A stretch of DNA of 64,000 bases, from contig JAXMDZ010000004.1 in the NCBI GenBank assembly GCA_046348585.1, forward strand, positions 1 to 64,000, in the 5' to 3' direction. How positions within the stretch are numbered: the stretch's first letter is position 1; every line of letters begins with the position of its first letter. Both the position numbers and the translations under genes were made by a program. The stretch is from JADZAI01 sp046348585. GTDB taxonomy: Bacteria; Pseudomonadota; Alphaproteobacteria; Micropepsales; Micropepsaceae. This document shows positions 51,452 to 60,040 of this stretch, one piece after another. Under the pieces are notes generated by a model. That model saw only the letters and a program-made list of their open reading frames with translations. It was not told the DNA's origin and ran no database searches.

Positions 51452-51468
51452 ACTAGACACTGACTAGA
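51452..51468. promoter_or_regulatory. Candidate operator (inverted repeat) before the carotenoid oxygenase gene
   Basis: CTAG-N7-CTAG (ACTAGACACTGACTAGA) is a near-symmetric dyad about 42 bp before the start at 51510. Its TAG-n-CA-n-TG-n-CTA core is symmetric at 10 of 12 paired positions. The form resembles TetR-type operators, but no such regulator gene is in the window. Confidence 0.35.
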
Positions 51469-51509
51469 TCGCGCGAGGCGCGTCATGGTCGGGCACGGGA
51501 GGAGTGACG

Positions 51510-52865
51510 ATGACCCTGGAAGCCGACGCGCCGGCGGCGCGCAAACCGCCTTTCTACATGCGCGGCAACTACGCCCCGGTCGCCGACGAAGCGACGCTGA
51601 CCGACCTTCAGGTCGAGGGCCGTGTGCCCGACGGTCTGGAAGGCGTCTATCTGCGCAACGGTCCCAACCCGCCCGCCTCGAAGGGCGTCCCCGGCCATTG
51701 GTTCCTCGGCGACGGCATGCTGCACGGCCTCAGGCTCGGCGGCGGCAAGGCGCACTGGTATCGCAACCGCTGGGTCCGCACCAAGGCGCTGGAAGGCGCC
51801 AAGATGATGCGCGACGACTTCAGCCGCGACTACACGGTCGGCGTCGCCAACACCCATGTGGTGCCGCACAACGGCAGGATCTACGCGCTGGTCGAATCCA
51901 GCCTCCCGACCCGCGTCTCGCCCGATCTGGAAACGCTGGGGCTGGAGGATTTCGGCGGCAAGCTGAACTTCGCCTTCACCGCCCACCCCAAGATCTGCCC
52001 GGTGACCGGCGAGATGCACGCCTTCGGCTACAGCTATGCGCCGCCGCATCTGGTCTATCACCGCATCGGCGCCGACGGGACCTATCTCCAGCGCGAGGAG
52101 ATCGCCGTCACCGGCCCGACCATGATCCACGACTTCGCGATGACGCGGAACCATGTGATCTTCATGGACCTGCCGCTCGTCTTCGATCTGGAGGTCGCGC
52201 TCAAGGGCGGCATGCCCTACGCCTTCTCCGACACCTATCCGGCCCGGCTCGGCATATTGAAGCGCGGCGCGCCGGCCAGCGAGACGCGCTGGGTCTCGGT
52301 CGCGCCCTGTTATGTCTTCCACGTCTCGAACGCCTACGAGGAAGCCGACGGCACGATCGTCGTCGATGTCGCGCGCTATGACGAATTGTGGCGGCGCGGC
52401 ACGAAGAAGAATTTCGACCCCGCCCGGATGCACCGCTGGACCGTCGCGCCGGGGGCCAGCGCCGCGCGCGAAACGCCCATCGACGCCCGGGCCATCGAGT
52501 TCCCCCGCATCGACGAGCGGCTCAACGGCCTGCCGCACCGCTTCGCCTATGCGCCGATGGGCGAGAACCTCGCCGCCGACGAGGAAGAGAACTTCACCCA
52601 GCTCGCCCGCTACGACATGGCGGACGGCTCGCGCAAGACGCGCGACTTCGGGCGCGGCAACGCGATGTCGGAATTCGTCCACGCGCCCAAGGGTCCGTCC
52701 TCGCCGGAGGAGGACGGCTGGCTCATGGGCTTCGTGTATGACTCGGCGCGCAACGCCAGCGATTTCTGGATTCTCGACGCGGCGACATTGGAGACCCAGG
52801 CCCGCATCCGCCTGCCGCGCCGCGTGCCGCAAGGCTTCCACGGCAGCTGGTGCCCCGGCTACTAG
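51510..52865 (+). CDS. Carotenoid oxygenase (carotenoid/stilbene cleavage family)
   Basis: This 451-residue beta-propeller enzyme uses non-haem Fe(II) to cleave carotenoid-like or lignostilbene-like double bonds. The four iron-binding histidines are H159 (TAHPKI), H207 (MIHDFAM), H271 (VFHVSN) and H444 (GFHGSW). The ATG at 51510 follows GGGAGGAGTGACG. The EGVYLRNGPNP and HWFLGDGMLHG motifs are characteristic. Substrate unknown; the catabolic neighbours could process aldehyde products. A candidate operator lies upstream. Confidence 0.94.
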   Translation: MTLEADAPAARKPPFYMRGNYAPVADEATLTDLQVEGRVPDGLEGVYLRNGPNPPASKGVPGHWFLGDGMLHGLRLGGGKAHWYRNRWVRTKALEGAKMMRDDFSRDYTVGVANTHVVPHNGRIYALVESSLPTRVSPDLETLGLEDFGGKLNFAFTAHPKICPVTGEMHAFGYSYAPPHLVYHRIGADGTYLQREEIAVTGPTMIHDFAMTRNHVIFMDLPLVFDLEVALKGGMPYAFSDTYPARLGILKRGAPASETRWVSVAPCYVFHVSNAYEEADGTIVVDVARYDELWRRGTKKNFDPARMHRWTVAPGASAARETPIDARAIEFPRIDERLNGLPHRFAYAPMGENLAADEEENFTQLARYDMADGSRKTRDFGRGNAMSEFVHAPKGPSSPEEDGWLMGFVYDSARNASDFWILDAATLETQARIRLPRRVPQGFHGSWCPGY

Positions 52866-52887
52866 GCAGCAACCGCGACGCCGCGCG

Positions 52888-53325
52888 CTAGAGGCGGACC
52901 AGCCTCGTGTCGCGCGGCTTCAGCGTCCGGCCGTCGAGACTGCGCACTTCGACCTGGGCGATGGGGCGGCCGTTTTCGCGCTCCACGACCGCGTTCGGCG
53001 GCTTGCCGTCGAAGGTCCATTTGTCGCCCCATTGCCTCAGCGCGATGAAGACGACGTAGAGCTCCTTGCCCTTCTCGGTCAGCTTGTAGTGCTTGCGCCG
53101 CGCCCCCGGTTCGATCGGCACGCGCGCCAGGATGCCGCGCTTGACCAGCTTCGACAGCCGCGCGGTCAGCGTGTTCTTCGACATCTTCAGATTTTTCTGA
53201 AAGTCGTCGAAGCGGGTGGTGCCGCTGAAGCACTCGCGCAGGATCAGAAGGCTCCACCATTCGCCGAAAATGTCGAGCGAGCGGGCGATGGGGCAATTGG
53301 TTCGGGCGAGGGAGACGCGTCTCAT
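52888..53325 (-). CDS. HxlR family transcriptional regulator
   Basis: This 145-residue winged-helix protein carries the HxlR signature: NCPIARSLDIFGEWWSLLIL, then RFDDFQKNL with TLTARLSKLVKRGIL and RRKHYKLTEKGKEL. It binds DNA as a dimer. It is transcribed divergently from the thioesterase gene at 53410, across an 84-bp gap with an inverted repeat. The start ATG at 53325 is supported by the domain beginning soon after. It may control the thioesterase and enoyl-CoA hydratase genes and/or itself. Confidence 0.92.
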   Translation of the reverse strand: MRRVSLARTNCPIARSLDIFGEWWSLLILRECFSGTTRFDDFQKNLKMSKNTLTARLSKLVKRGILARVPIEPGARRKHYKLTEKGKELYVVFIALRQWGDKWTFDGKPPNAVVERENGRPIAQVEVRSLDGRTLKPRDTRLVRL

Positions 53326-53343
53326 GTGACGCCGCGTAACATA

Positions 53344-53358
53344 GTTCCATGATTGAAC
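53344..53358. promoter_or_regulatory. Candidate HxlR operator, GTTC-N7-GAAC
   Basis: GTTCCATGATTGAAC is a near-perfect dyad located 18 bp from the regulator start and 51 bp from the thioesterase start. A further half-site TTGAAC lies at 53379-53384. Position between divergent genes suggests an operator for the adjacent HxlR protein. Confidence 0.5.
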
Positions 53359-53409
53359 CAATCGAAAAAGTCTGCTTATTGAACCTTCCGGCAGACGGAG
53401 ACCGCAGCC

Positions 53410-53919
53410 ATGGACGCTGAACGCACCCGCACCTATTCCTGGACCGCGCCCTCGGCGTTGCGCGAGGCCGCGATGGCGATGACCGGCCTTGAGTTCATTT
53501 CGCGCGCCCTCGACAGCGGCCAGCCCGCGCCGATCGGCGCGACCATCGGCATGACCGCCGAGTCGGTGAAGGAAGGCGAGGTCGCCTTCGCGCTCGTGCC
53601 GCAGGAGTTCCACTATAATCCGCTCGGCACCGTGCATGGCGGCATTCTCTCCACCATGCTCGACTCGGCCGCCGGCTGCGCCGTCCATACGACGCTCGCC
53701 AGAGGGCAGGGCTGGACCAGCCTGACGCTGGAGGTGAAGTTCCTCCGCGCCCCGACCGCCGCCACCGGGCGTCTGGTCTGCACCGGCCGGGTGGTCAGCC
53801 GCGGCCGCACCGTCGCCACCGCCGAGGCCGAGATCCGCGACGCGCGCGGCAAGCTCTACGCGACCGCGACCACCACCTGCATGCTTTTCGCCGCCCCCTC
53901 ATCGGAGACGCCGCAATGA
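53410..53919 (+). CDS. PaaI family thioesterase (hotdog fold)
   Basis: This 169-residue hotdog thioesterase has the motif EFHYNPLGTVHGGILSTMLD, with the Asn/His/Gly active-site region, and TLEVKFLRA. It hydrolyses acyl- or aryl-CoA thioesters. It overlaps the enoyl-CoA hydratase gene by 4 nt (ATGA), so they are coupled. The HxlR regulator lies divergent upstream. Confidence 0.9.
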   Translation: MDAERTRTYSWTAPSALREAAMAMTGLEFISRALDSGQPAPIGATIGMTAESVKEGEVAFALVPQEFHYNPLGTVHGGILSTMLDSAAGCAVHTTLARGQGWTSLTLEVKFLRAPTAATGRLVCTGRVVSRGRTVATAEAEIRDARGKLYATATTTCMLFAAPSSETPQ

Positions 53920-54695
53920 CCGAACACGTCCAGATCGTCCGCGACGGCCACGTCCAGATCCTGCGCCTCATGCGCGCCGACAAGAAGAACGCGCTGACCC
54001 CCGCGATGTACGCCGCGCTCGCCGATGCGCTGACCGGGGCGGTCGCCGACAGCGCCATCCGCGCCACGGTGATCGCGGGATCCGGCGGCTGCTTCACCGC
54101 CGGGAACGACATCGGCGATTTCGCCTCGGGCGCGGGCGCGCCGGCGGACGGCGAGGAAAAGCCCGTCACCCGCTTCCTCAAGGCGCTCGCCACCCACCCC
54201 AAGCCGCTGCTCGCCGCCGTCGAAGGCGTCGCGGTCGGCGTCGGGGTGACGATGCTGCTGCATTGCGACTTCGTGGTCGCGGCGGAGGGCGCGAAGCTTC
54301 AGGCCCCGTTCGTCAATCTCGGCCTGGTGCCGGAAGCGGCCTCGTCGCTGCTGCTGCCGCGCATCGCCGGCCATCAGATCGCCGCCGAGATCATGATGTT
54401 CGCCGAGAAATTCGGTCCCCACGAGGGCAAGGCGGCGGGCTTCGTCAACCGCGTGGTGGCGGAAGGGCAGGCGGAAGCCGCCGCGCTCGTCGCCGCGAAA
54501 TCGGTCGCCGCCAAGCCGCCGGAAGCCGTCCGTCTCGCCAAGGCGCTCTTGCGCGGCGACCCGGCCGAACGGCTCGCCCGCATGGAGGAGGAGGGCCGCA
54601 TCTTCGCCCGCCAGATGGCCTCCGCCGAGGCCCGCGAGGCCTTCTCGGCCTTCCTCGAAAAGCGCCCGCCGGACTTCACGCGGACGGCCGGCTAG
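53916..54695 (+). CDS. Enoyl-CoA hydratase/isomerase family protein
   Basis: This 259-residue crotonase has the oxyanion-hole region SGGCFTAGNDIGDF and VEGVAVGVGVTMLLHCDFV. It continues with APFVNLGLVPEAASS, where a Glu occupies the second acid position typical of isomerase-like members; the first acid position appears different, so isomerase or hydratase activity cannot be separated. It is cotranslated with the thioesterase gene. Confidence 0.9.
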   Translation: MTEHVQIVRDGHVQILRLMRADKKNALTPAMYAALADALTGAVADSAIRATVIAGSGGCFTAGNDIGDFASGAGAPADGEEKPVTRFLKALATHPKPLLAAVEGVAVGVGVTMLLHCDFVVAAEGAKLQAPFVNLGLVPEAASSLLLPRIAGHQIAAEIMMFAEKFGPHEGKAAGFVNRVVAEGQAEAAALVAAKSVAAKPPEAVRLAKALLRGDPAERLARMEEEGRIFARQMASAEAREAFSAFLEKRPPDFTRTAG

Positions 54696-54752
54696 GCCAC
54701 ACTCGGCCCATCGAAGAACACAACATCCCAGGAAACCGGTTCAGGACGCATC

Positions 54753-55736
54753 ATGGCCATTCCCTCCTTCATCCAGGGCCGCGTCACGCTGCCCGTCGTC
54801 GGCGCGCCGCTCTTCATCGTCTCCGGCCCCGAGCTGGTTATCGCGCAGTGCAAGGCGGGGGTGATCGGCTCGTTCCCGGCGCTCAACGCGCGCCCCGCGC
54901 CGGTGCTCGGCGAATGGCTGAAGCGCATCAAGGGCGAACTGGCCGACTGGGAGGCGAAGACCGGCCGCAAGGCGGCGCCCTTCGCGGTCAACCAGATCGC
55001 CCATTCCTCGAACGACCGGCTCGAACACGACGTGGACGTCTGCGCCGAGCATGAGGTGCCGATCACCATCACCTCGCTGCGCGCGCCCAAATTCGTGGTC
55101 GACAAGATGCACGGCGCGGGCGGCGTGGTGTGGCACGACGTCATCAACATCCGCCACGCCAGGAAGGCGGCCTCGGAAGGCGTCGATGGCCTCATCCTCG
55201 TCTGCGCCGGCGCGGGCGGCCATGCCGGCACGCTCTCGCCCTTCGCGCTGGTGCCCGAGGTGCGCGCCTGGTTCAAGGGCACGATCCTGCTCTCCGGCTC
55301 GATCGCCGATGGCCGCTCGATCTTCGCCGCCCAGGCGCTCGGCGCCGACTTCGCCTATATCGGCACCCGCTTCATCGCGACCGAGGAAGCCAACGCGGTC
55401 GAGGCCTACAAGAAGTCGATCGTCGAATCCTCGGCGGAGGACATCGTCTATTCCAATCTCTTCACCGGCGTGCACGGCAATTATCTCGCGCCGTCGATCG
55501 CCGCCGCCGGGCTCGACCCGCACAATCTGCCGCAGTCCGACAAGTCGAAGATGAATTTCGGCTCGGGCGGCAACATGGACAAGAAGGCCTGGAAGGACAT
55601 CTGGGGCGCCGGCCAGGGCGTCGGCCAGGTCCGCAGCGCTCCGACCGTCTCCGATCTCGTCGGCGAGCTGAAAGCGCAGTATGAAGCCGCCCGGGCCGAC
55701 ACCATCGCCGCCTCCGCCCCCTTCGCGGGAAGCTAG
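54753..55736 (+). CDS. Nitronate monooxygenase-like FMN oxidoreductase (YrpB family)
   Basis: This 327-residue TIM-barrel flavoprotein has GAPLFIVSGPELVIAQC, GVIGSFPALNARP, CAGAGGHAGT and GSIADGRSIFAAQALGADFAYIGT, which form the FMN site of the nitronate monooxygenase/enoyl reductase II group. It may oxidise nitroalkanes or act as a flavin-dependent dehydrogenase on acyl compounds. It lies 57 bp after the hydratase gene. The region reads like an acyl-CoA catabolic cluster. Confidence 0.9.
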   Translation: MAIPSFIQGRVTLPVVGAPLFIVSGPELVIAQCKAGVIGSFPALNARPAPVLGEWLKRIKGELADWEAKTGRKAAPFAVNQIAHSSNDRLEHDVDVCAEHEVPITITSLRAPKFVVDKMHGAGGVVWHDVINIRHARKAASEGVDGLILVCAGAGGHAGTLSPFALVPEVRAWFKGTILLSGSIADGRSIFAAQALGADFAYIGTRFIATEEANAVEAYKKSIVESSAEDIVYSNLFTGVHGNYLAPSIAAAGLDPHNLPQSDKSKMNFGSGGNMDKKAWKDIWGAGQGVGQVRSAPTVSDLVGELKAQYEAARADTIAASAPFAGS

Positions 55737-55790
55737 GCCGGTGAGAACTGCGCGCTCGATTCAGGGATTCCGGGGCTGGCCGTCTGACGA

Positions 55791-56885
55791 ATGAAGATCC
55801 TCTACGTCTCCATCCATCAGGCCCTGGAGTATGACGAGCTGCGCATGTTCCGCGATGCGGGGCATGAGGTTTTCTCGCTGGGGTCCCAGCTGACCGAGCC
55901 GGCCTTTCACGGCCTCCGCCCGCCGCTCGATCTCGGCCCGTTCGGGGCCGCGATGAAGGCGAGGTTCGACGAGTTGGGCGGCCGCTACGCGTTCGACGCG
56001 CCGCCGCTCGACATGGTCATTCCCGAGGCCTTCGTCGATCTCTTCGACGTCTGCATCGTGATGCATGATGTCGGCATTCTGCACCGCCACTGGCATGCGC
56101 TCTCGCGCATTCCGGTCGTCTGGCGCAGCATCGGCGTCGATCTCGTCGGGGCCGAATGGGCGATGCAGTCCTACCGGGCGCGCGGCTGCTATGTGGTGCG
56201 CTATTCCCCGGCCGAACTCGCCATGCCGCATGCGGTCGGCACCGATGCCGTCATCCGCTTCCCCAAGAAGATTGCCGACTTCAAGCCGTGGACGGGAACC
56301 GAAGCGGCGATCTTCAAGGTCTATGCCGACTTCCGGAACCGTCTGCCCGCGGAGCACGATTTCGTCGAACGCCTCGCCGCCGGCCGGCGCTTCCTGCTGG
56401 GCGGCGGGCGCAACGAGGACAGCGTCGGTTCGGTCGGCATACTCTCCTACGAGCGCCTGCTCGAGATGCTGCGGTCGTGCCGGGTCTATTTCTACGGGGC
56501 CGGCCCGCCTGCGCCCTATACGCTCAATTTCATCGAAGCCTGGCTCGCCGGTATCCCTGTGGTGGCGCTGCGGCCCGAGGCGATCTATGGCGCGCAGGAC
56601 AGCCGCTATGCCGAAATTCACCGGCTGATCGCCCACGGCCGCGACGGCTTTCTGGTCTCGACGCTCGAAGAAGCCGCCGCGATCTGCGATCGCCTCCTTG
56701 CCGATCGCGACTATGCCGCCCGCATCGGCGCGCGCGGCGCGGCGAAGGCGGCGCAGCTGTTCCGCGACGACGTCATCGCGCGTCAATGGAACCGGCTGCT
56801 GAAGCGCGTGGCCGCCGCCGATCCGCGCCGCCCGCGTCAAGGTATCGTCGGCCGCCTGCGCGCGCGATTCTTGGCGGCGTCCTAG
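55791..56885 (+). CDS. Glycosyltransferase (group 1-like, GT-B)
   Basis: This 364-residue protein begins MKILYVSIHQALEYDELRMF, a Rossmann-like start, and shows C-terminal GT-B donor features: YERLLEMLRSCRVYFYGAGPP, NFIEAWLAGIPVVAL, then HGRDGFLVSTLEEA. It is divergent in style from the minus-strand glycosyltransferase-like gene of the rfb operon. The ATG is 54 bp after the flavoprotein gene. The 3' end overlaps the convergent ABC permease gene by 4 bp. Function is probably in surface glycan synthesis. Confidence 0.75.
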   Translation: MKILYVSIHQALEYDELRMFRDAGHEVFSLGSQLTEPAFHGLRPPLDLGPFGAAMKARFDELGGRYAFDAPPLDMVIPEAFVDLFDVCIVMHDVGILHRHWHALSRIPVVWRSIGVDLVGAEWAMQSYRARGCYVVRYSPAELAMPHAVGTDAVIRFPKKIADFKPWTGTEAAIFKVYADFRNRLPAEHDFVERLAAGRRFLLGGGRNEDSVGSVGILSYERLLEMLRSCRVYFYGAGPPAPYTLNFIEAWLAGIPVVALRPEAIYGAQDSRYAEIHRLIAHGRDGFLVSTLEEAAAICDRLLADRDYAARIGARGAAKAAQLFRDDVIARQWNRLLKRVAAADPRRPRQGIVGRLRARFLAAS

Positions 56886-57700
56886 CGCACCGTCACCTTC
56901 ATCCGCTCGCCCCGGCGGCGCAGCCATTCGACGACGACCAGAAGCGCCATCGCGACGACGATCAGCAGCGTCGCGGCGGCGAGGATCGCCGGGCTGATCT
57001 GCTCGCGGATGCCCGACCACATCTTGCGCGGGATCGTCACCTGCTCCGGTCCGCCGAGGAACAGCACGGTCACCACCTCGTCGAACGAAGTGGCGAAGGC
57101 GAAGAGCGCGCCGGAAATGACGCCGGGCAGGATCAGCGGCAGCGTGACGCGGAAGAACACCGTGCGCGGATTTGCGCCGAGGCTCGCGCCCGCCCGCGTC
57201 AGGTTCCAGTCATAGCCGGTCAGCGCCGCCGTCACCGTGATGACGACGAAGGGCGCGCCCAGCGCCGCATGGGCGAGAATGAGGCCGAGATGGGTCTGCG
57301 TCAGGCCGAGATCGGAATAGAAGAAATACATGCCCGCCGCCGCGATGATGACCGGCGTGATCATCGGCGAGACGATCAGCCCCATGATCGCGCCCTTCAT
57401 CGGCACGTTCCCGCGCGCCAGCCCCATCGCCGCGAGCGTGCCGAGCACGGTGGCGATGGCGGTCGCCGCGCCGCCGATGATCAGGCTGTTGATCAGCGCC
57501 TGCCGCCATACCCCGTCCTCCAGGATCGCCCGGTACCAGCGCAGCGAATAGCCCTCGCTCTCCAGCGCCAGCATCGACGGCGTGAAGGTGAAGAACGGCT
57601 CGGCGTTGAACGACAGCGGCACGATGACCAGCAGCGGCGCGACGAGGAAGACGAGCGCGAGGCCCGCCATCATCCGGATGAGGATGCGCCAGCCGCTCAT
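56882..57700 (-). CDS. ABC transporter permease (PotC type)
   Basis: This 272-residue permease begins MSGWRILIRMMAGLALVFLVAPL and carries the EAA loop AGASLGANPRTVFFRVTLPLILPGV with SFDEVVTVLFL. It forms the second channel subunit of a spermidine/putrescine-type importer. The start ATG overlaps the upstream permease stop by 4 nt. About six helices are present. The gene overlaps the convergent glycosyltransferase end by 4 bp. Confidence 0.92.
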   Translation of the reverse strand: MSGWRILIRMMAGLALVFLVAPLLVIVPLSFNAEPFFTFTPSMLALESEGYSLRWYRAILEDGVWRQALINSLIIGGAATAIATVLGTLAAMGLARGNVPMKGAIMGLIVSPMITPVIIAAAGMYFFYSDLGLTQTHLGLILAHAALGAPFVVITVTAALTGYDWNLTRAGASLGANPRTVFFRVTLPLILPGVISGALFAFATSFDEVVTVLFLGGPEQVTIPRKMWSGIREQISPAILAAATLLIVVAMALLVVVEWLRRRGERMKVTVR

Positions 57701-58902
57701 CCGAAGCGCAGCCGGTCCGCGCCGGCCAGCCTGTTGAAGACGAGATAGAGCGCGATCACCGCGCCGAGCAGGATCGTCCCCAGCGCCGCCGCCAGCCCCC
57801 AGTTCAGCGATTGCTGCATGTGATAGGCGATGAGGTTCGAGATCAGCTGACCTCCGGGGCCGCCGACCAGCGCCGGCGTGATGTAGTAGCCGACCGCCAG
57901 GATGAAGACGAGCAGCCCTCCGGCCGCGACACCCGGCATCGTCATCGGCAGATAGACGCGCACGAAGCCCTGGAACGGCCGCGCGCCCATCGACGCGGCG
58001 GCGCGCAGATAGCTCGGCGGAATGGTCTTCATCACCGAATAAAGCGGCAGCACCATGAAGGGCAGCAGGATCTGCGTCATCGCCACCAGCGTGCCGGTGA
58101 GATTGTAGACCATCTGCACCCGGCCCTTTTCGGCGACGAGGCCGAGCGCCACCAGCAGGTCGTTGACGACGCCCTCGCTCTGCAACAGCGCGATCCACGC
58201 CGTCGTGCGCACCAGCAGCGAGGTCCAGAACGGCAGCAGCAGCAGGATCATCAGAAGACCCGCCGTCCGCGGCCCGGCGGTGGCGAGCACATGGGCGAGC
58301 GGATAGCCGAGGACGAGGCAGAGCGCCGTCACCAGCCCCGCCACCCACGCCGTCCGCCCGAACAGCATCAGATAGAGCCGCTCCTTCTCGGGCGCCGCGA
58401 CGACGCCGAGATCGGCGCCGTAACGCAGGTCGAGCGCCGCGAGATAGTTCTTGGCGGTCAGCGGCCGCGTGCCGACTGCGAGCGCCGCCCACACAGCCTG
58501 CTCGCCCCATTTGCGATCGAGCTTCGGCAGGCTCTCGGCATAAGGCGGCGTCAGCTTCGCCGCCTCGCGCGCCGTCTTGCGGATCAGCGAGTTGAGCCCG
58601 CCATAGTCGAAATTGAGCTGCGCGCCCAGCCGCGCCGCATCCTGCTTGCCGGGCAGCGTCTTCAGATCTTCAGCGACCGCCGCAAACGCCGCCTCGCCGG
58701 GCAGCGCCCCGCCGTCCCAATCGGCGAGCGCGGCGGCGGTGCGCGGCATCAGCGAAGCGGGCAGGGGATTGGAAACGCTCCGCCACAGCATCGCGCCGAT
58801 GGGCGCGGCGAAGAACACCGCGACGAAGGCGACGAGCGGCAGCACGAGCCAGAGCCCCTGCCGGTTCGCGCGCGCCCGAGGCGGCTTGTCGTCGTTCGCC
58901 AT
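57697..58902 (-). CDS. ABC transporter permease (PotB type) with large N-terminal extension
   Basis: This 401-residue permease is longer than the usual ~280. After a first helix (WLVLPLVAFVAVFFAAPIG) there is an insertion of about 120 residues (PRTAAALADWDGGALPG... through LRYGADLGVV) before the remaining helices. The EAA loop is MGARPFQGFVRVYLPMTMPGV. The insertion is probably a periplasmic domain. The ATG at 58902 is 35 bp after the binding protein stop. It pairs with the PotC-type protein. Confidence 0.9.
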   Translation of the reverse strand: MANDDKPPRARANRQGLWLVLPLVAFVAVFFAAPIGAMLWRSVSNPLPASLMPRTAAALADWDGGALPGEAAFAAVAEDLKTLPGKQDAARLGAQLNFDYGGLNSLIRKTAREAAKLTPPYAESLPKLDRKWGEQAVWAALAVGTRPLTAKNYLAALDLRYGADLGVVAAPEKERLYLMLFGRTAWVAGLVTALCLVLGYPLAHVLATAGPRTAGLLMILLLLPFWTSLLVRTTAWIALLQSEGVVNDLLVALGLVAEKGRVQMVYNLTGTLVAMTQILLPFMVLPLYSVMKTIPPSYLRAAASMGARPFQGFVRVYLPMTMPGVAAGGLLVFILAVGYYITPALVGGPGGQLISNLIAYHMQQSLNWGLAAALGTILLGAVIALYLVFNRLAGADRLRFG

Positions 58903-58936
58903 GGCGGTCGTCCGCGTGCCCGACAGGCCGCCGCCG

Positions 58937-60040
58937 CTACTGCGCCAGCCAGGCCGTCCAGCGCTGGTTGATCTCATCCTGGTGGTCGGCCCAGAAACGC
59001 GGATCGACCGTCACGGCGCGGCCTTTGTCCGGCGTCGGCAGGTTGGGCAGCATGTCCTCGCCGTTGGCGGCGTTCTTGCCGACCAGCGCCAGCGACGATT
59101 TGCGCGCCGGCGCGTAGGCGATCCAGCTCGCCTGCGCGGCCAGCTGCTTGGTCGCGGTGGCGAAGCGCATGAAGTCCATCGCGACGTCCTTGTGCGGCGC
59201 GCCCTTCACGACGACATAGGTGTCGTATTCCATCACCTGCGCGTCCCAGACGATCTTGAACGGCTTGCCCTCGGCGGCGACCGCATCGAACAGGCGGCCG
59301 TTATAGACGACCGTCATCGCCACCTCGCCGTCGGCGAGCAGCTGCACGGGTTGCGAGCCCGCTTCCCACCACACGACGCTGTCCTTGATCGTGTCGAGCT
59401 TGGCGAAGGCGCGGTCGAGTCCTTCCGGCGTCGCCAGAACCTCGTACACGTCCTCCGGCGCGACGCCGTCGGCGATCAGCGCCATCTCCAGTGTCGCCTT
59501 GGGGTTCTGCTTCCTCAGGCCCCGCTTGCCGGGGAATTTCTGAAGGTCGAAGAAATCGCCGATCGTATTGGGCTTGTTGGGCCCGATCTTGCTGTCGTCA
59601 TAGGCGAAGACGGTGGAGAAGATGATGGTCGTCGCCCAGCACTCGTTGAGCGCGTCGGGATAGAAGTCGTCGGCCGCCGGGGTGCCGTCGTCGCCGGCCG
59701 GAAAGCTCGCCGGGTCCAGCGGCTCCAGCAGGCCTTCGTCGCAGGCCCGCAGCGCGTCGCCGACCTCCATGTCGACCACGTCCCACACGACATTGCCGCT
59801 TTCCACCTGCGCCTTCACCTCGGCGATGCCGCCATTGTAGTCGGCGCTGACGATCGCCGTGCCGGTCTCGGCGGTGAACGGCTTGTGATAGGCCTCGACC
59901 TGGCTCTTGGTGTAGGCGCCGCCCCACGATACGACGGTCAGGCTCTTGTCCTCGGCGGCTTCGGCCAGCCGGATCGTCACCACCATGGCGCCGATGATCG
60001 CCGCGGCGCTGAGGCCGGCGTAGAGAAGGGAACGGCTCAT
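58937..60040 (-). CDS. ABC transporter substrate-binding protein (PotD type)
   Basis: This 367-residue periplasmic protein has a signal peptide (to about AEAAEDKS) and the PotD/PotF-type fold with LTVVSWGGAYTKSQVEAY at the N-terminus and DVVDMEVGDALRACDEGLLEPLD later. VVWWEAGSQPVQLLADGEV and MTVVYNGRLFDAV are typical ligand-pocket segments. The likely ligand is a polyamine or related cationic molecule, but not proven. The start overlaps the ATPase gene by 4 nt. Confidence 0.92.
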   Translation of the reverse strand: MSRSLLYAGLSAAAIIGAMVVTIRLAEAAEDKSLTVVSWGGAYTKSQVEAYHKPFTAETGTAIVSADYNGGIAEVKAQVESGNVVWDVVDMEVGDALRACDEGLLEPLDPASFPAGDDGTPAADDFYPDALNECWATTIIFSTVFAYDDSKIGPNKPNTIGDFFDLQKFPGKRGLRKQNPKATLEMALIADGVAPEDVYEVLATPEGLDRAFAKLDTIKDSVVWWEAGSQPVQLLADGEVAMTVVYNGRLFDAVAAEGKPFKIVWDAQVMEYDTYVVVKGAPHKDVAMDFMRFATATKQLAAQASWIAYAPARKSSLALVGKNAANGEDMLPNLPTPDKGRAVTVDPRFWADHQDEINQRWTAWLAQ

